A stretch of DNA of 11,456 nucleotides from an uncultured Porphyromonas sp. (GCA_902465775.1 CABQOJ010000024.1:1-11456), one strand, 5' to 3'. Shown: positions 5,454-10,809, numbered from the stretch's first letter. Numbers and translations are program-made. The notes: a model not told the origin generated them from the letters alone.

Positions 5454-5504
5454 GCACGGGGTGGGCGCTTGCATTGCCCCAAGCCCTCACGGGTACCCCC
5501 GTGC
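5454..5504. other. Structured GC-rich element in the 128-bp gap of the early operon
   Basis: GCACGGGG (5454-5461) is perfectly complementary to CCCCGTGC (5497-5504). Inside, CTTG (5468-5471) and GGG (5463-5465) can pair with CAAG (5480-5483) and CCC (5484-5486). A rival local hairpin is CACGGG/CCCGTG (5488-5493 with 5498-5503). TGCATTGC flanks occur on both sides (5470-5477, 5502-5509). The gap separates array B from the rest of the operon. This may be a leader, attenuator or antitermination-type RNA; no known motif is recognised. Confidence 0.5.
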
Positions 5505-5551
5505 ATTGCAAACCAAATCGATTATCAAAATGAAAAAGCACAATCAATCAT

Positions 5552-5866
5552 TTATCTAATGTCTATATTCTCCAATACTCCCAGCCGTCTAGTTATCTCG
5601 GCTTTTACACGCTCGCCAAAAGCTTCGTACAGCTTAGCTTGCGCCCTTATCTCGTCACACAGTTCTCGTTGTGTATCCGTCACCTCGGAGCTAATGACCA
5701 ACCAAGGGCAAGCACCCTCCACCTTATAGTTCCTCAGCTCTACCTCTGAGCGTCTCAGATTCATCTCGTAAGTCTCAGCCTGCCTCTCAAACCTCATCAG
5801 AGATTCAAGACTCAGCATCTCAACCTTGATGCCATCCAGCTCTTTCTTTATTTCTTCTAGTTCCAT
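5552..5866 (-). CDS. Small coiled-coil phage protein, array B paralogue 3
   Basis: This is a 104-residue, highly charged, mostly helical protein. Residues 1-40 form a probable coiled coil (MELEEIKKELDGIKVEMLSL). The central segment ELRNYKVEGACPWLVISSEV, then TD.QRELCDEIRAQAKLYEAF and KAEITRRL, aligns by eye with ELRDYNSVGVLDISNDVRD, YEAF and EEIYKRI in the gene at 6139-6423. The start region repeats that of paralogue 2 nearly base for base. No enzyme motif, signal or membrane segment is present. Its role is unknown; being early and duplicated, it could act against host functions, but nothing in the sequence proves this. Confidence 0.72.
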   Translation of the reverse strand: MELEEIKKELDGIKVEMLSLESLMRFERQAETYEMNLRRSEVELRNYKVEGACPWLVISSEVTDTQRELCDEIRAQAKLYEAFGERVKAEITRRLGVLENIDIR

Positions 5867-6131
5867 ACCCTTGTCCGCTTGTGGTTATCCTAGATATATC
5901 CGTTAATCAGCCTGTGTAGCTCCTTGCAGATGCCCGCCATCTGCTGGAGCGTATCGATATGCTGGACCAGCTCATCCGTCACAGCATCCAAATCAATATA
6001 AGCACCTTTATACCACAACCTCAGCTCATTAGCCAGTTTAATTATCTCCAGCCTATGCCTCAGCTCGAGCAGCTTATCAATCAGCTCCTGCATACTCAGC
6101 TCACTGTAATCTCGTTCCATCCCCTTGTCCG
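5860..6131. repeat. Duplicated translation-start sequence in array B
   Basis: GTTCCATCCCCTTGTCCG (6114-6131) and GTTCCATACCCTTGTCCG (5860-5877) differ at one of 18 positions. On the minus strand each covers CGGACAAGGG directly before the ATGGAAC start of an array B gene. The AAGGG run is also a purine-rich ribosome-binding sequence, unusual among the weakly marked starts of this window. The pair suggests duplication of the gene with its start region. Confidence 0.65.
5890..6120 (-). CDS. Small helical phage protein, array B paralogue 2
   Basis: This is a 76-residue, all-helical protein: SMQELIDKLLELRHRLEIIK, then a short turn at WYKGAYIDLDAVTDEL, then QHIDTLQQMAGICKELHRLI. The ELRLWYKGAYIDL turn matches ELRDYNSVGVLDI and ELRNYKVEGACPW of its neighbours in position and character, but the N-terminal helix is shorter. 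It is spaced 18 bp from the upstream and 23 bp from the downstream paralogue, with a purine-rich AAGGGG before its ATG. No function is recognised. Confidence 0.68.
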   Translation of the reverse strand: MERDYSELSMQELIDKLLELRHRLEIIKLANELRLWYKGAYIDLDAVTDELVQHIDTLQQMAGICKELHRLINGYI

Positions 6132-6138
6132 TTAGTTG

Positions 6139-6423
6139 TTACTCGTCTATTCGCTTGTATATTTCCTCGCTCGCCCTGCTGACAAAAGCTTCGTATATGT
6201 CTACATCGGCTGCGACAGCTTGGAGGCAATCATCTATGCGGTCTCTCACATCGTTCGAGATGTCGAGTACACCTACGCTGTTGTAGTCGCGTAGCTCATT
6301 GCAGAAGCGTTGTATCTTTACCTGCTCATTCCGTTTGATGTCTCTGACTACTAGTAGTCTCTGAATCGTTAGGCTCTTGAGGTCGTAGCTCTCTAGCTTT
6401 GCTTTCAGTTCTTCTTGTGTCAT
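6139..6423 (-). CDS. Small helical phage protein, array B paralogue 1 (first gene of the early operon)
   Basis: This is a 94-residue charged helical protein. It has an N-terminal helix (TQEELKAKLESYDLKSL), a basic middle (VRDIKRNEQVKIQRF), the shared ELRDYNSVGVLDISNDVRD segment and a final helix with YEAFVSRASEEIYKRIDE. It is the first gene after the leftward promoter, with a predicted untranslated leader of about 60 bases, so it should be among the first phage proteins made on induction. Early-promoter-proximal small genes in phages often meet host defences or host polymerase; that is an inference from position only. Confidence 0.74.
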   Translation of the reverse strand: MTQEELKAKLESYDLKSLTIQRLLVVRDIKRNEQVKIQRFCNELRDYNSVGVLDISNDVRDRIDDCLQAVAADVDIYEAFVSRASEEIYKRIDE

Positions 6424-6463
6424 ACTCTTGTTTTTTATGCTCGTTTTCCTTTACTTTGTCTCG

Positions 6464-6542
6464 CAGAAACGTTTCCTCCCGTTTCTGATGCAAAGGTAAA
6501 CAGAATTTCTGTAACTACCAAATGTTTTGGGCAGAAATTCTA
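6464..6542. promoter_or_regulatory. Candidate repressor operators O1-O3
   Basis: Three inverted repeats share CAGAA/TTCTG half-sites. O1 is CAGAAACG (6464-6471) with CGTTTCTG (6480-6487). O2 is the perfect palindrome ACAGAATTTCTGT (6500-6512). O3 is CAGAAATTCTA (6532-6542). Their centres (about 6475.5, 6506 and 6537) are about 31 bp apart, close to three helical turns, so bound dimers would sit on one face of the DNA. They lie between the divergent repressor and early operon. O1 is wider than the others, so it may be bound differently. Confidence 0.68.
6491..6522 (-). promoter_or_regulatory. Leftward early promoter
   Basis: On the minus strand a -33 TTTG (6522-6519) and a -7 TACCTTTG (6498-6491) are separated by 20 bases, matching the Bacteroidota TTTG/TAnnTTTG consensus. 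Transcription would start near 6485, about 60 bases before the first early gene. The palindrome O2 fills the spacer and the right arm of O1 covers the expected start point, so repressor binding should block it. Confidence 0.75.
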
Positions 6543-6557
6543 TATCAAATAGCAAAC
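6526..6557 (+). promoter_or_regulatory. Weak rightward promoter for the repressor
   Basis: A plus-strand TTTG (6526-6529) lies 20 bases before TAGCAAAC (6550-6557), which has only the TA of a TAnnTTTG box. CCAAATGTTTTGG (6518-6530) is a palindrome holding the -33 boxes of both divergent promoters. O3 sits in the spacer. The weak -7 would fit a promoter needing help, but it could also mean that the true promoter is elsewhere. Confidence 0.35.
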
Positions 6558-6580
6558 CGAATACTCAAAGCACTAGTAAT

Positions 6581-7327
6581 ATGAGCGTTAAGGACAGAAT
6601 AAAGCAATTTGCGGACTATGTAGACATCTCGTATAGAGACCTGTCCGTGCAAATGGGAGCGTCTGCAGGGTATATAAACTCTATAAGTAGGTCTATCCAA
6701 CCTGACAAGTTGAGCAGATTGTCTGCTCAGTACCCACAGCTAAATACGAATTGGCTTCTCACAGGTAATGGGGAAATGCTCAACACAGACACCACCGAGC
6801 AGTTGACAGAGCCTAAAGAGTTTGCATTAGATCAGTGGGACGAAGCAGTTGCATTTGCAGAACGTATGGGTGTTGACCTCGTACCACTATACACAGAGCC
6901 TTTCCAAGCTGGCAACAAAGGCAACAACATCATCACCGCATGGAACGAAGTCGAAAGCATCTGGGCACTCCCCGACATCAAAGCAGACGAACTAATCATC
7001 GTACGAGGGAACTCAATGGAACCAACACTACCCGAAGGAACAGCCGTTGCCGTCAAACAATACCAGTTTAGAGTTGACGAGCCTCTCAGCATACCCTTTG
7101 GCGAAATCTTTGGTATCGAGCTACGAACAAGTGACGACCCAACAGATACCGAAAGTGTACAGGCGTTCTTCAAGCGCATACGCAAGCACCCTGAGAGCGA
7201 CAAGCACCTCACACACTGGATAGCTCGGTCAGACAACAAAGACTACGAGGACTTCGAGATACGTATATCTAATGTAGTTCGCCTTTGGCGCATCAAAGCG
7301 AGTATCACCATACAGCGATATAACTAA
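6581..7327 (+). CDS. LexA/CI-type phage repressor with S24 peptidase domain
   Basis: This is a 248-residue protein from ATG 6581; an upstream TTG would add 18 low-complexity residues and is not favoured. The N-terminal HTH covers about residues 2-62 (DRIKQFADYVDISYRDLSVQ, then MGASAGYINSI and the characteristic NTNWLLTGNGEM). The C-terminal S24 domain contains Ser145 in VRGNSMEPTLPEG as nucleophile and probable Lys198 in FFKRI. An Ala110-Gly111 pair in PFQAGNKG fits the self-cleavage site used when RecA filaments form. It would hold the early operon silent by binding the CAGAA/TTCTG operators and be inactivated by DNA damage. It is divergent from the operon, as expected for the lysogeny regulator. 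Confidence 0.9.
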   Translation: MSVKDRIKQFADYVDISYRDLSVQMGASAGYINSISRSIQPDKLSRLSAQYPQLNTNWLLTGNGEMLNTDTTEQLTEPKEFALDQWDEAVAFAERMGVDLVPLYTEPFQAGNKGNNIITAWNEVESIWALPDIKADELIIVRGNSMEPTLPEGTAVAVKQYQFRVDEPLSIPFGEIFGIELRTSDDPTDTESVQAFFKRIRKHPESDKHLTHWIARSDNKDYEDFEIRISNVVRLWRIKASITIQRYN

Positions 7328-7335
7328 TCACGACC

Positions 7336-7404
7336 TGTACCCAAAACGGCACAATCGTACCCACGTCACCACAGACGTGTACCCGATACCGCCATTTTGT
7401 ACCT
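7336..7404. repeat. Four phased TGTACCC-type motifs
   Basis: TGTACCC (7336-7342), CGTACCC (7356-7362), TGTACCC (7378-7384) and TGTACCT (7398-7404) start 20, 22 and 20 bases apart, close to two helical turns each. They fill most of the 110-bp gap between repressor and membrane-protein gene. CACGTC/GACGTG (6 bp, loop 6) lies between copies two and three. The array looks like protein-binding sites; the protein is unknown. Confidence 0.55.
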
Positions 7405-7437
7405 ATATCACGCAAACCAAATCAATATCAAATCAAT

Positions 7438-7785
7438 ATGACAGACAACAACACAAAGGAGTGTATCGACACAACACAAAGGAGTGTATCAGACACCCTC
7501 CGAGAGCAAGCTAAATTATGTATGGGAGCAGGGATTCTGCTAGGAGTACTCGCCTTTGTAGGACTGTTCATCTTAGGCTCTTCCGAAGAAAAGGCACCCG
7601 AGTTCATTTTCCTCGCACTGTTCATATGTACAGCACTCTTCCCATTCTTAGGAGCAATAGCCAGCACTCGCTTGAAAGCACTAGCCACAATAACAGAGGC
7701 AGCACAGCTCTACAAAGACAACAACACACCACAGCTCGCCACAGAGCAACCAAAGGACACAGCAGACCAACAAGGGAAACAATAA
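7438..7785 (+). CDS. Two-helix membrane protein at the prophage right end (possible lysogeny gene)
   Basis: This is a 115-residue protein. Two hydrophobic segments lie at about residues 29-47 (MGAGILLGVLAFVGLFILG) and 54-78 (starting PEFIFLALFICTALFPFLGA). They are joined by a short charged loop (SSEEKA). The N-terminal 27 residues and the C-terminal tail (KDNNTPQLATEQPKDTADQQ) are polar and probably on the same side of the membrane. It reads the same way as the repressor and lies between it and the attachment site, where lysogenic-conversion or superinfection-exclusion genes are often found. That function is inferred from position and topology only. A tandem repeat covers codons 4-18. Confidence 0.68.
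   Translation: MTDNNTKECIDTTQRSVSDTLREQAKLCMGAGILLGVLAFVGLFILGSSEEKAPEFIFLALFICTALFPFLGAIASTRLKALATITEAAQLYKDNNTPQLATEQPKDTADQQGKQ
7448..7490 (+). repeat. 23-bp tandem duplication at the start of the membrane-protein gene
   Basis: ACAACACAAAGGAGTGTATC occurs exactly twice, at 7448-7467 and 7471-7490, a period of 23. Since 23 is not a multiple of three, the same bases are read as NTKECI in the first copy and TQRSVS in the second. Loss or gain of a copy would shift the frame. The unit contains AAAGGAG, a strong ribosome-binding-like sequence, inside the coding region. Confidence 0.85.
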
Positions 7786-7806
7786 GAAGCCACCAGCAAA
7801 CCAAAA

Positions 7807-7830
7807 AGGAGAGACCTACTTCCCTCTCCT
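7807..7830 (-). terminator. Possible hairpin terminator, minus-strand orientation
   Basis: AGGAGAG (7807-7813) pairs with CTCTCCT (7824-7830) around a 10-base loop. On the minus strand the stem is followed by TTTT from the A-run 7803-7806. It would stop transcription entering the prophage from the right. On the plus strand it lies 21 bases after the membrane-protein gene but lacks a T-run, so it might at most protect that mRNA end. Confidence 0.35.
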
Positions 7831-7832
7831 CA

Positions 7833-7899
7833 GCAAATTCTCAGCACAGTTCCAAGCGTGCAAATTCTCAGCACATCAGAATAATCAATCAATAATCAA
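7833..7899. repeat. Direct repeats beside the attachment site, possible integrase arm sites
   Basis: GCAAATTCTCAGCACA occurs exactly at 7833-7848 and 7860-7875 (27-bp spacing), and AATAATCAA at 7880-7888 and 7891-7899 (11-bp spacing). They lie 36-102 bp from the tRNA core, on the phage side, where tyrosine integrases usually have arm-type sites and bending-protein sites. No gene covers this stretch. The role is inferred from position. Confidence 0.5.
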
Positions 7900-7934
7900 C
7901 AGACAGACAACCTGATACAGTCCCGCTCTATCTC

Positions 7935-7976
7935 CTTCTAAGCAGTAGGTCTTGGGTTCGAATCCCAACTCGATCA
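7935..7976 (+). other. Prophage attachment site: 3' part of tRNA-Arg(TCT)
   Basis: From the anticodon loop onward the sequence fits a tRNA. It has loop CTTCTAA (7935-7941, anticodon TCT 7937-7939), 3' anticodon strand GCAGT (7942-7946), variable loop AGGTC, T arm TTGGG-TTCGAAT-CCCAA (7952-7968), acceptor strand CTCGATC (7969-7975) and base 73 A (7976). The 5' partner strands (ACTGC and GATCGAG) are absent upstream. Identity therefore breaks at or near the anticodon loop, a frequent crossover site of tyrosine integrases. This is the displaced host 3' end; the intact tRNA should be at the other prophage end. Confidence 0.88.
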
Positions 7977-7999
7977 CAAAGTGGCACAGCGTGCTTATG

Positions 8000-8024
8000 G
8001 AGCGGTCTTCACCGCTCTTTTTTT
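8000..8024 (+). terminator. Intrinsic terminator of the original tRNA-Arg gene
   Basis: GAGCGGT (8000-8006) pairs with ACCGCTC (8011-8017) around CTTC and is followed by seven T (8018-8024). It lies 23 bases after the tRNA 3' end, so it probably ended the tRNA transcript before integration separated the gene. Confidence 0.85.
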
Positions 8025-8087
8025 GTTTCTACGAGGGGGTGCGACTATCCCTTGAACACTTGTAGCCGTGTCGTAGCGCCATTTTAG

Positions 8088-8095
8088 TACCTTTG
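8088..8095 (+). promoter_or_regulatory. -7 promoter box for the secreted-protein gene
   Basis: TACCTTTG matches the Bacteroidota TAnnTTTG box and shares TACCTTTGCAT with the phage leftward promoter. Transcription would start near 8102, about 65 bases before the gene. No good -33 TTTG is seen at the usual distance; CTTG (8059-8062) is 25 bases away. Confidence 0.55.
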
Positions 8096-8166
8096 CATTC
8101 AGCAAAGCGCGTTCTCCTAGCAGGCGGCAGCTTGCACTTTTATAAACGTCTATTCAAAACACACCT

Positions 8167-9414
8167 ATGATGAGAAAGTTTATCTCGGCTATCCTACTAG
8201 CCCTCCCCCTACTCTACTGCCAGAGCCTCTCCGCACAGGATGCTGCGCAAAGTCTGAATCCGCTATCGCTCCTGAGTGAGTACAATCTACAGGACGTAGG
8301 GCTCCTCGCTAAGCCCAACGAAGACGGCAAGGCGTGGGGTGCACTCTTTCAGTTTGGGCGCAACGTGCCTTTTGACTACAATGGTGATGCCCCTCGCGAG
8401 GAGATCTCCGTGTCGGGCAACGACCCCAAGGTGTGGGGCAAGAGTTTCTTGAAGAAGGCTGAGGGACAGACCAAGTACGACTGGCTCACGACAGGAGCTC
8501 TCGGAGATAAGTGGACGGACATCGTAGCACTAGCAACCGATGCCCCAGCAGCTTATCGTGGTGAGAACGGTGGAGACCCATGCCCTAAGGGTATGCACAT
8601 ACCGAGCTACACTGAGTGGGTATCCGTTATGCCTAGTTCCTTCGCAGTGGCTGACTTCACGGCCAAGATAGGCTTCAAGCATACCACTGAGTCTATCACC
8701 ATACAGGGGCAAACAAAAGAATATGAAGCTGATTACTACAGCAAGACCAAAAACGAGATCATCGGTATCAAGTGCACCGATGAGAGCGGGAAATATCGCA
8801 CGGCCTTTCGCTGGAGCTGGTCAGACTATGGGCTTCTCATTGAGGCAAAGTGGATCGGACAGAGATATCCAACTATTGAAGAGCTCATCGCTGAGACAGA
8901 CTTCTGGACGACAGGCCAGGAGCATATCGTAACACGCTTCCTCCCAGCATCGGGCTACATATCAGGCTCTACAGGGCTTGCTGAACAGCGATACGGAGAC
9001 CTATATTACTGGTCCGCATCTGCCTCACAGAAGAAGGAAGGCTTCGCACCGACAGTGTGGGGCTATCCATACGACGAGGAATTTGGACAGGGTGGCGTAG
9101 CCACTTACGAGGATGTCATGGGACGCTACAGCGCAGCCTGCATACGCTGTATGATGGGACAGCCCTCATCGACGGAGATCCAAACGCCCGCCCAGCAGGA
9201 GACTCTCAGCGCTTCTTGTGACGCCAACGGAGTACTCGCTATCTCTGTAACACCCGACCTCATCGGAGCTAGCTACAATCTTTACTCCACTGAGGGACTA
9301 CTCGTCAACCGAGGCATCCTATCTGACATGCAGCAGTGGATCAACATAGCGCACCTACCTCACGGATACTACATCCTCACCGTAGGTCAGCAATCTGTTA
9401 GGGTACTACGATAG
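8167..9414 (+). CDS. Secreted FISUMP-like protein with probable type IX secretion C-terminal domain
   Basis: This is a 415-residue exported protein. Residues 1-23 are a signal peptide (MMRKFISAILLALPLLYCQS, then LSA before QDAA). Residues about 105-328 carry features of the Fibrobacter succinogenes major paralogous (FISUMP-like) domain: GDPCPKGMHIPSYTEW (136-151), RFLPASGYISGSTG (257-270), YYWSASA (280-286) and YSAACIRCM (321-329). Residues about 345-415 are a beta-rich C-terminal domain (GASYNLYSTEGLLVNRGIL, LPHGYYILTVG, SVRVLR), typical of type IX cargo that is exported across the outer membrane and trimmed. The function of the FISUMP-like part is not known to me. The start could be either of two adjacent ATG codons. 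It is the first chromosomal gene beyond the prophage. Confidence 0.83.
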   Translation: MMRKFISAILLALPLLYCQSLSAQDAAQSLNPLSLLSEYNLQDVGLLAKPNEDGKAWGALFQFGRNVPFDYNGDAPREEISVSGNDPKVWGKSFLKKAEGQTKYDWLTTGALGDKWTDIVALATDAPAAYRGENGGDPCPKGMHIPSYTEWVSVMPSSFAVADFTAKIGFKHTTESITIQGQTKEYEADYYSKTKNEIIGIKCTDESGKYRTAFRWSWSDYGLLIEAKWIGQRYPTIEELIAETDFWTTGQEHIVTRFLPASGYISGSTGLAEQRYGDLYYWSASASQKKEGFAPTVWGYPYDEEFGQGGVATYEDVMGRYSAACIRCMMGQPSSTEIQTPAQQETLSASCDANGVLAISVTPDLIGASYNLYSTEGLLVNRGILSDMQQWINIAHLPHGYYILTVGQQSVRVLR

Positions 9415-9458
9415 TTCCTACGGAAGAATCTGCAAATAGCTCGTTGAAAAACAAATAT

Positions 9459-9557
9459 TCTCCACGGAGGACCGAAATAAAAGTTCGGAAGAATGAAATG
9501 AAACTTCCGAAGAATGGAATCACAAGTCCGAAGAATTTTCCCATCCCTCGGTGGAGA
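9459..9557. repeat. 21-bp tandem repeat flanked by an inverted repeat, intergenic
   Basis: This lies in the 327-bp gene-free gap 9415-9741. Three 21-base units at 9481-9501, 9502-9522 and 9523-9543 share CGGAAGAAT or CCGAAGAAT at the same phase (GAAGAAT at 9488, 9509 and 9530). A decayed unit may precede them (9460-9480). TTCGGAAG (9484-9491) pairs with CTTCCGAA (9504-9511). The array is bracketed by TCTCCACGGAG (9459-9469) and CTCGGTGGAGA (9547-9557), complementary at 10 of 11 positions. No credible coding frame is present. Confidence 0.65.
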
Positions 9558-9678
9558 ACCTAGAGTTTCCACGAAGGAATTTGAGATTTTCTCCGTAGAG
9601 ATTGAGCAGATCCAGTAGATTAAGCGCGTCAGCCCTATTCGGATCGCACGAAAAACGTACTATGTCGTGGATTTGTCG

Positions 9679-9686
9679 TAATTTTG
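9679..9686 (+). promoter_or_regulatory. Possible -7 box for galE
   Basis: TAATTTTG fits TAnnTTTG, 56 bases before the galE start, in the A+T-richer end of the gap. No TTTG is present 19-21 bases upstream, so support is limited to the -7 element. Confidence 0.4.
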
Positions 9687-9688
9687 GA

Positions 9689-9719
9689 AAGCCGATGAAA
9701 CTAAAAATCTCATCGGCTT
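9689..9719. other. 10-bp hairpin in the galE leader
   Basis: AAGCCGATGA (9689-9698) pairs perfectly with TCATCGGCTT (9710-9719) around an 11-base A/T-rich loop, ending 22 bases before the galE ATG. No T-run follows. If the box at 9679-9686 is the promoter, the hairpin would form at the very 5' end of the mRNA and could stabilise it. Otherwise it may be a weak terminator or decayed repeat. Confidence 0.55.
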
Positions 9720-9741
9720 CGCCCAAATGAATTGCTAGCTA

Positions 9742-10809
9742 ATGACCATGCACGAACATACCCCAAAGTCTATCCTCCTCACAGGTGGCTGTGGATACAT
9801 AGCATCCCACACGGCCGTCGTCCTACAGGAGGCGGGCTACGGTGTCATCCTAGTAGACAACCTGTCTAACTCGCGTCGTGAGGTGGTTGATGCCATTGCG
9901 CAGATCACTTCGGTACGACCACAATTCTACGAGGTGGACTGCACCGATGCGGTGGCTATGGGTGAGATCTTCGAGCATCACAAGGGCGAGATAGCGGGGG
10001 TGATTCACTTTGCCGCACATAAGGCAGTCGGTGAGTCGGTCGAGCAACCGCTACGCTACTACGACAACAATATCAATTCGCTCATCACGCTCCTACGCTG
10101 TATGGAGCGGTATGGCGTGCAGCACCTTGTCTTCTCCTCTTCCTGCACGGTCTACGGTCAGCCAACGGCTGAGCATCTGCCGATCACCGAGTCGGCACCT
10201 CGTCAAGATGCCACATCGCCTTATGGCAATACGAAGCGCATCAACGAGGATATTATCGTAGACTCTGTACGAAGTGGCATGCCTCTGCAGGCGGTCATAC
10301 TACGATACTTTAACCCTATCGGGGCGCATCCCTCGGCACTCATTGGTGAGGAGCCTGTGGGTACACCGCAAAACCTCATTCCTTTCCTAACCCAGACGGT
10401 AGCAGGGCTGCGCAAGGAGCTCGTCGTCTTTGGCAATGATTACAACACGCCAGACGGTACCTGCATCCGTGACTACATCGATGTGATGGACCTGGCGCAG
10501 GCTCATCTAGCAGCGCTACGTCGTCTGCATCGCAGTGATGTAGGATCAACTCCAGCACACTATATATATAATGTAGGCATGGGTCGTGGGCTGAGCGTCT
10601 TGGAACTGATACAGGCCTTCGAGCGAGCCACGGGACGCACCGTGCCTTATCGCATAGGCGACCGCAGAGCGGGCGACATAGAGCAGATATGGGCCGACAC
10701 GAGCTACGGTGAGCAGGAGCTACAGTGGCACGCTGAGATACCTATCGAGGAGAGCCTGCGACGTGCTTGGCACTGGCAGGAGGCTCTGGACAAGAGACAT
10801 ATCAACTGA
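9742..10809 (+). CDS. galE: UDP-glucose 4-epimerase
   Basis: This is a 355-residue cytoplasmic enzyme of the extended short-chain dehydrogenase family. It interconverts UDP-glucose and UDP-galactose for sugar use and for surface polysaccharide precursors. The N-terminal NAD-binding motif is TGGCGYIASH (14-23). Catalytic residues are Ser134 in FSSSCTVYG, and Tyr161 and Lys165 in SPYGNTK. Further family marks are IHFAAHKAVGES (88-99), RYFNPIGAHPS (188-198), NLIPF (211-215), DGTCIRDYIDVMDLA (238-252) and YNVGMGRGLSVLE (276-288). Length is near the usual 340. One difference: the last Gly of GGxGYIGSH is Ala21. Two nearby ATG codons (9742, 9748) are possible starts. It is followed 34 bp later by gcvH on the same strand. 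Confidence 0.95.
   Translation: MTMHEHTPKSILLTGGCGYIASHTAVVLQEAGYGVILVDNLSNSRREVVDAIAQITSVRPQFYEVDCTDAVAMGEIFEHHKGEIAGVIHFAAHKAVGESVEQPLRYYDNNINSLITLLRCMERYGVQHLVFSSSCTVYGQPTAEHLPITESAPRQDATSPYGNTKRINEDIIVDSVRSGMPLQAVILRYFNPIGAHPSALIGEEPVGTPQNLIPFLTQTVAGLRKELVVFGNDYNTPDGTCIRDYIDVMDLAQAHLAALRRLHRSDVGSTPAHYIYNVGMGRGLSVLELIQAFERATGRTVPYRIGDRRAGDIEQIWADTSYGEQELQWHAEIPIEESLRRAWHWQEALDKRHIN

Larger units (their letters stand above)
1..7976. mobile_element. Right-hand part of a prophage integrated in a tRNA-Arg gene
   Basis: The region holds a divergent phage control region with a LexA/CI-type repressor, a long leftward early operon (SSB, ERF annealing protein, exonuclease, replication initiator) and ends in a tRNA 3' fragment. 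Genes to the right are ordinary chromosomal genes. The left end, integrase, structural and lysis genes are outside the window, so element size and integrity cannot be judged. An integrative element other than a phage is less likely, because the repressor plus ERF/exonuclease/SSB layout is characteristic of temperate phages. Confidence 0.88.

Noticed and set aside
6527..6580. N-terminal extension of the repressor from a TTG codon
   Set aside because: The extra 18 residues are polar low-complexity and overlap the operator region; ATG 6581 starts right at the HTH domain.
6832..7239. 135-codon frame antisense to the repressor
   Set aside because: It lies entirely within the S24 peptidase coding region on the opposite strand, with no recognisable domain.
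7518..7895. 125-codon plus-strand frame overlapping the membrane-protein gene
   Set aside because: Arg/Ser/His-rich composition typical of a shifted frame; the overlapping frame has two clear membrane helices and an ATG near the gap.
7890..7976. Complete tRNA gene
   Set aside because: The D arm, 5' acceptor strand and 5' anticodon strand cannot be found upstream; only the part from the anticodon loop on is present.
9387..9726. Two minus-strand frames in the intergenic region before galE
   Set aside because: Their residues come from the 21-bp repeats and hairpins, they overlap each other, and no promoter or domain supports them.
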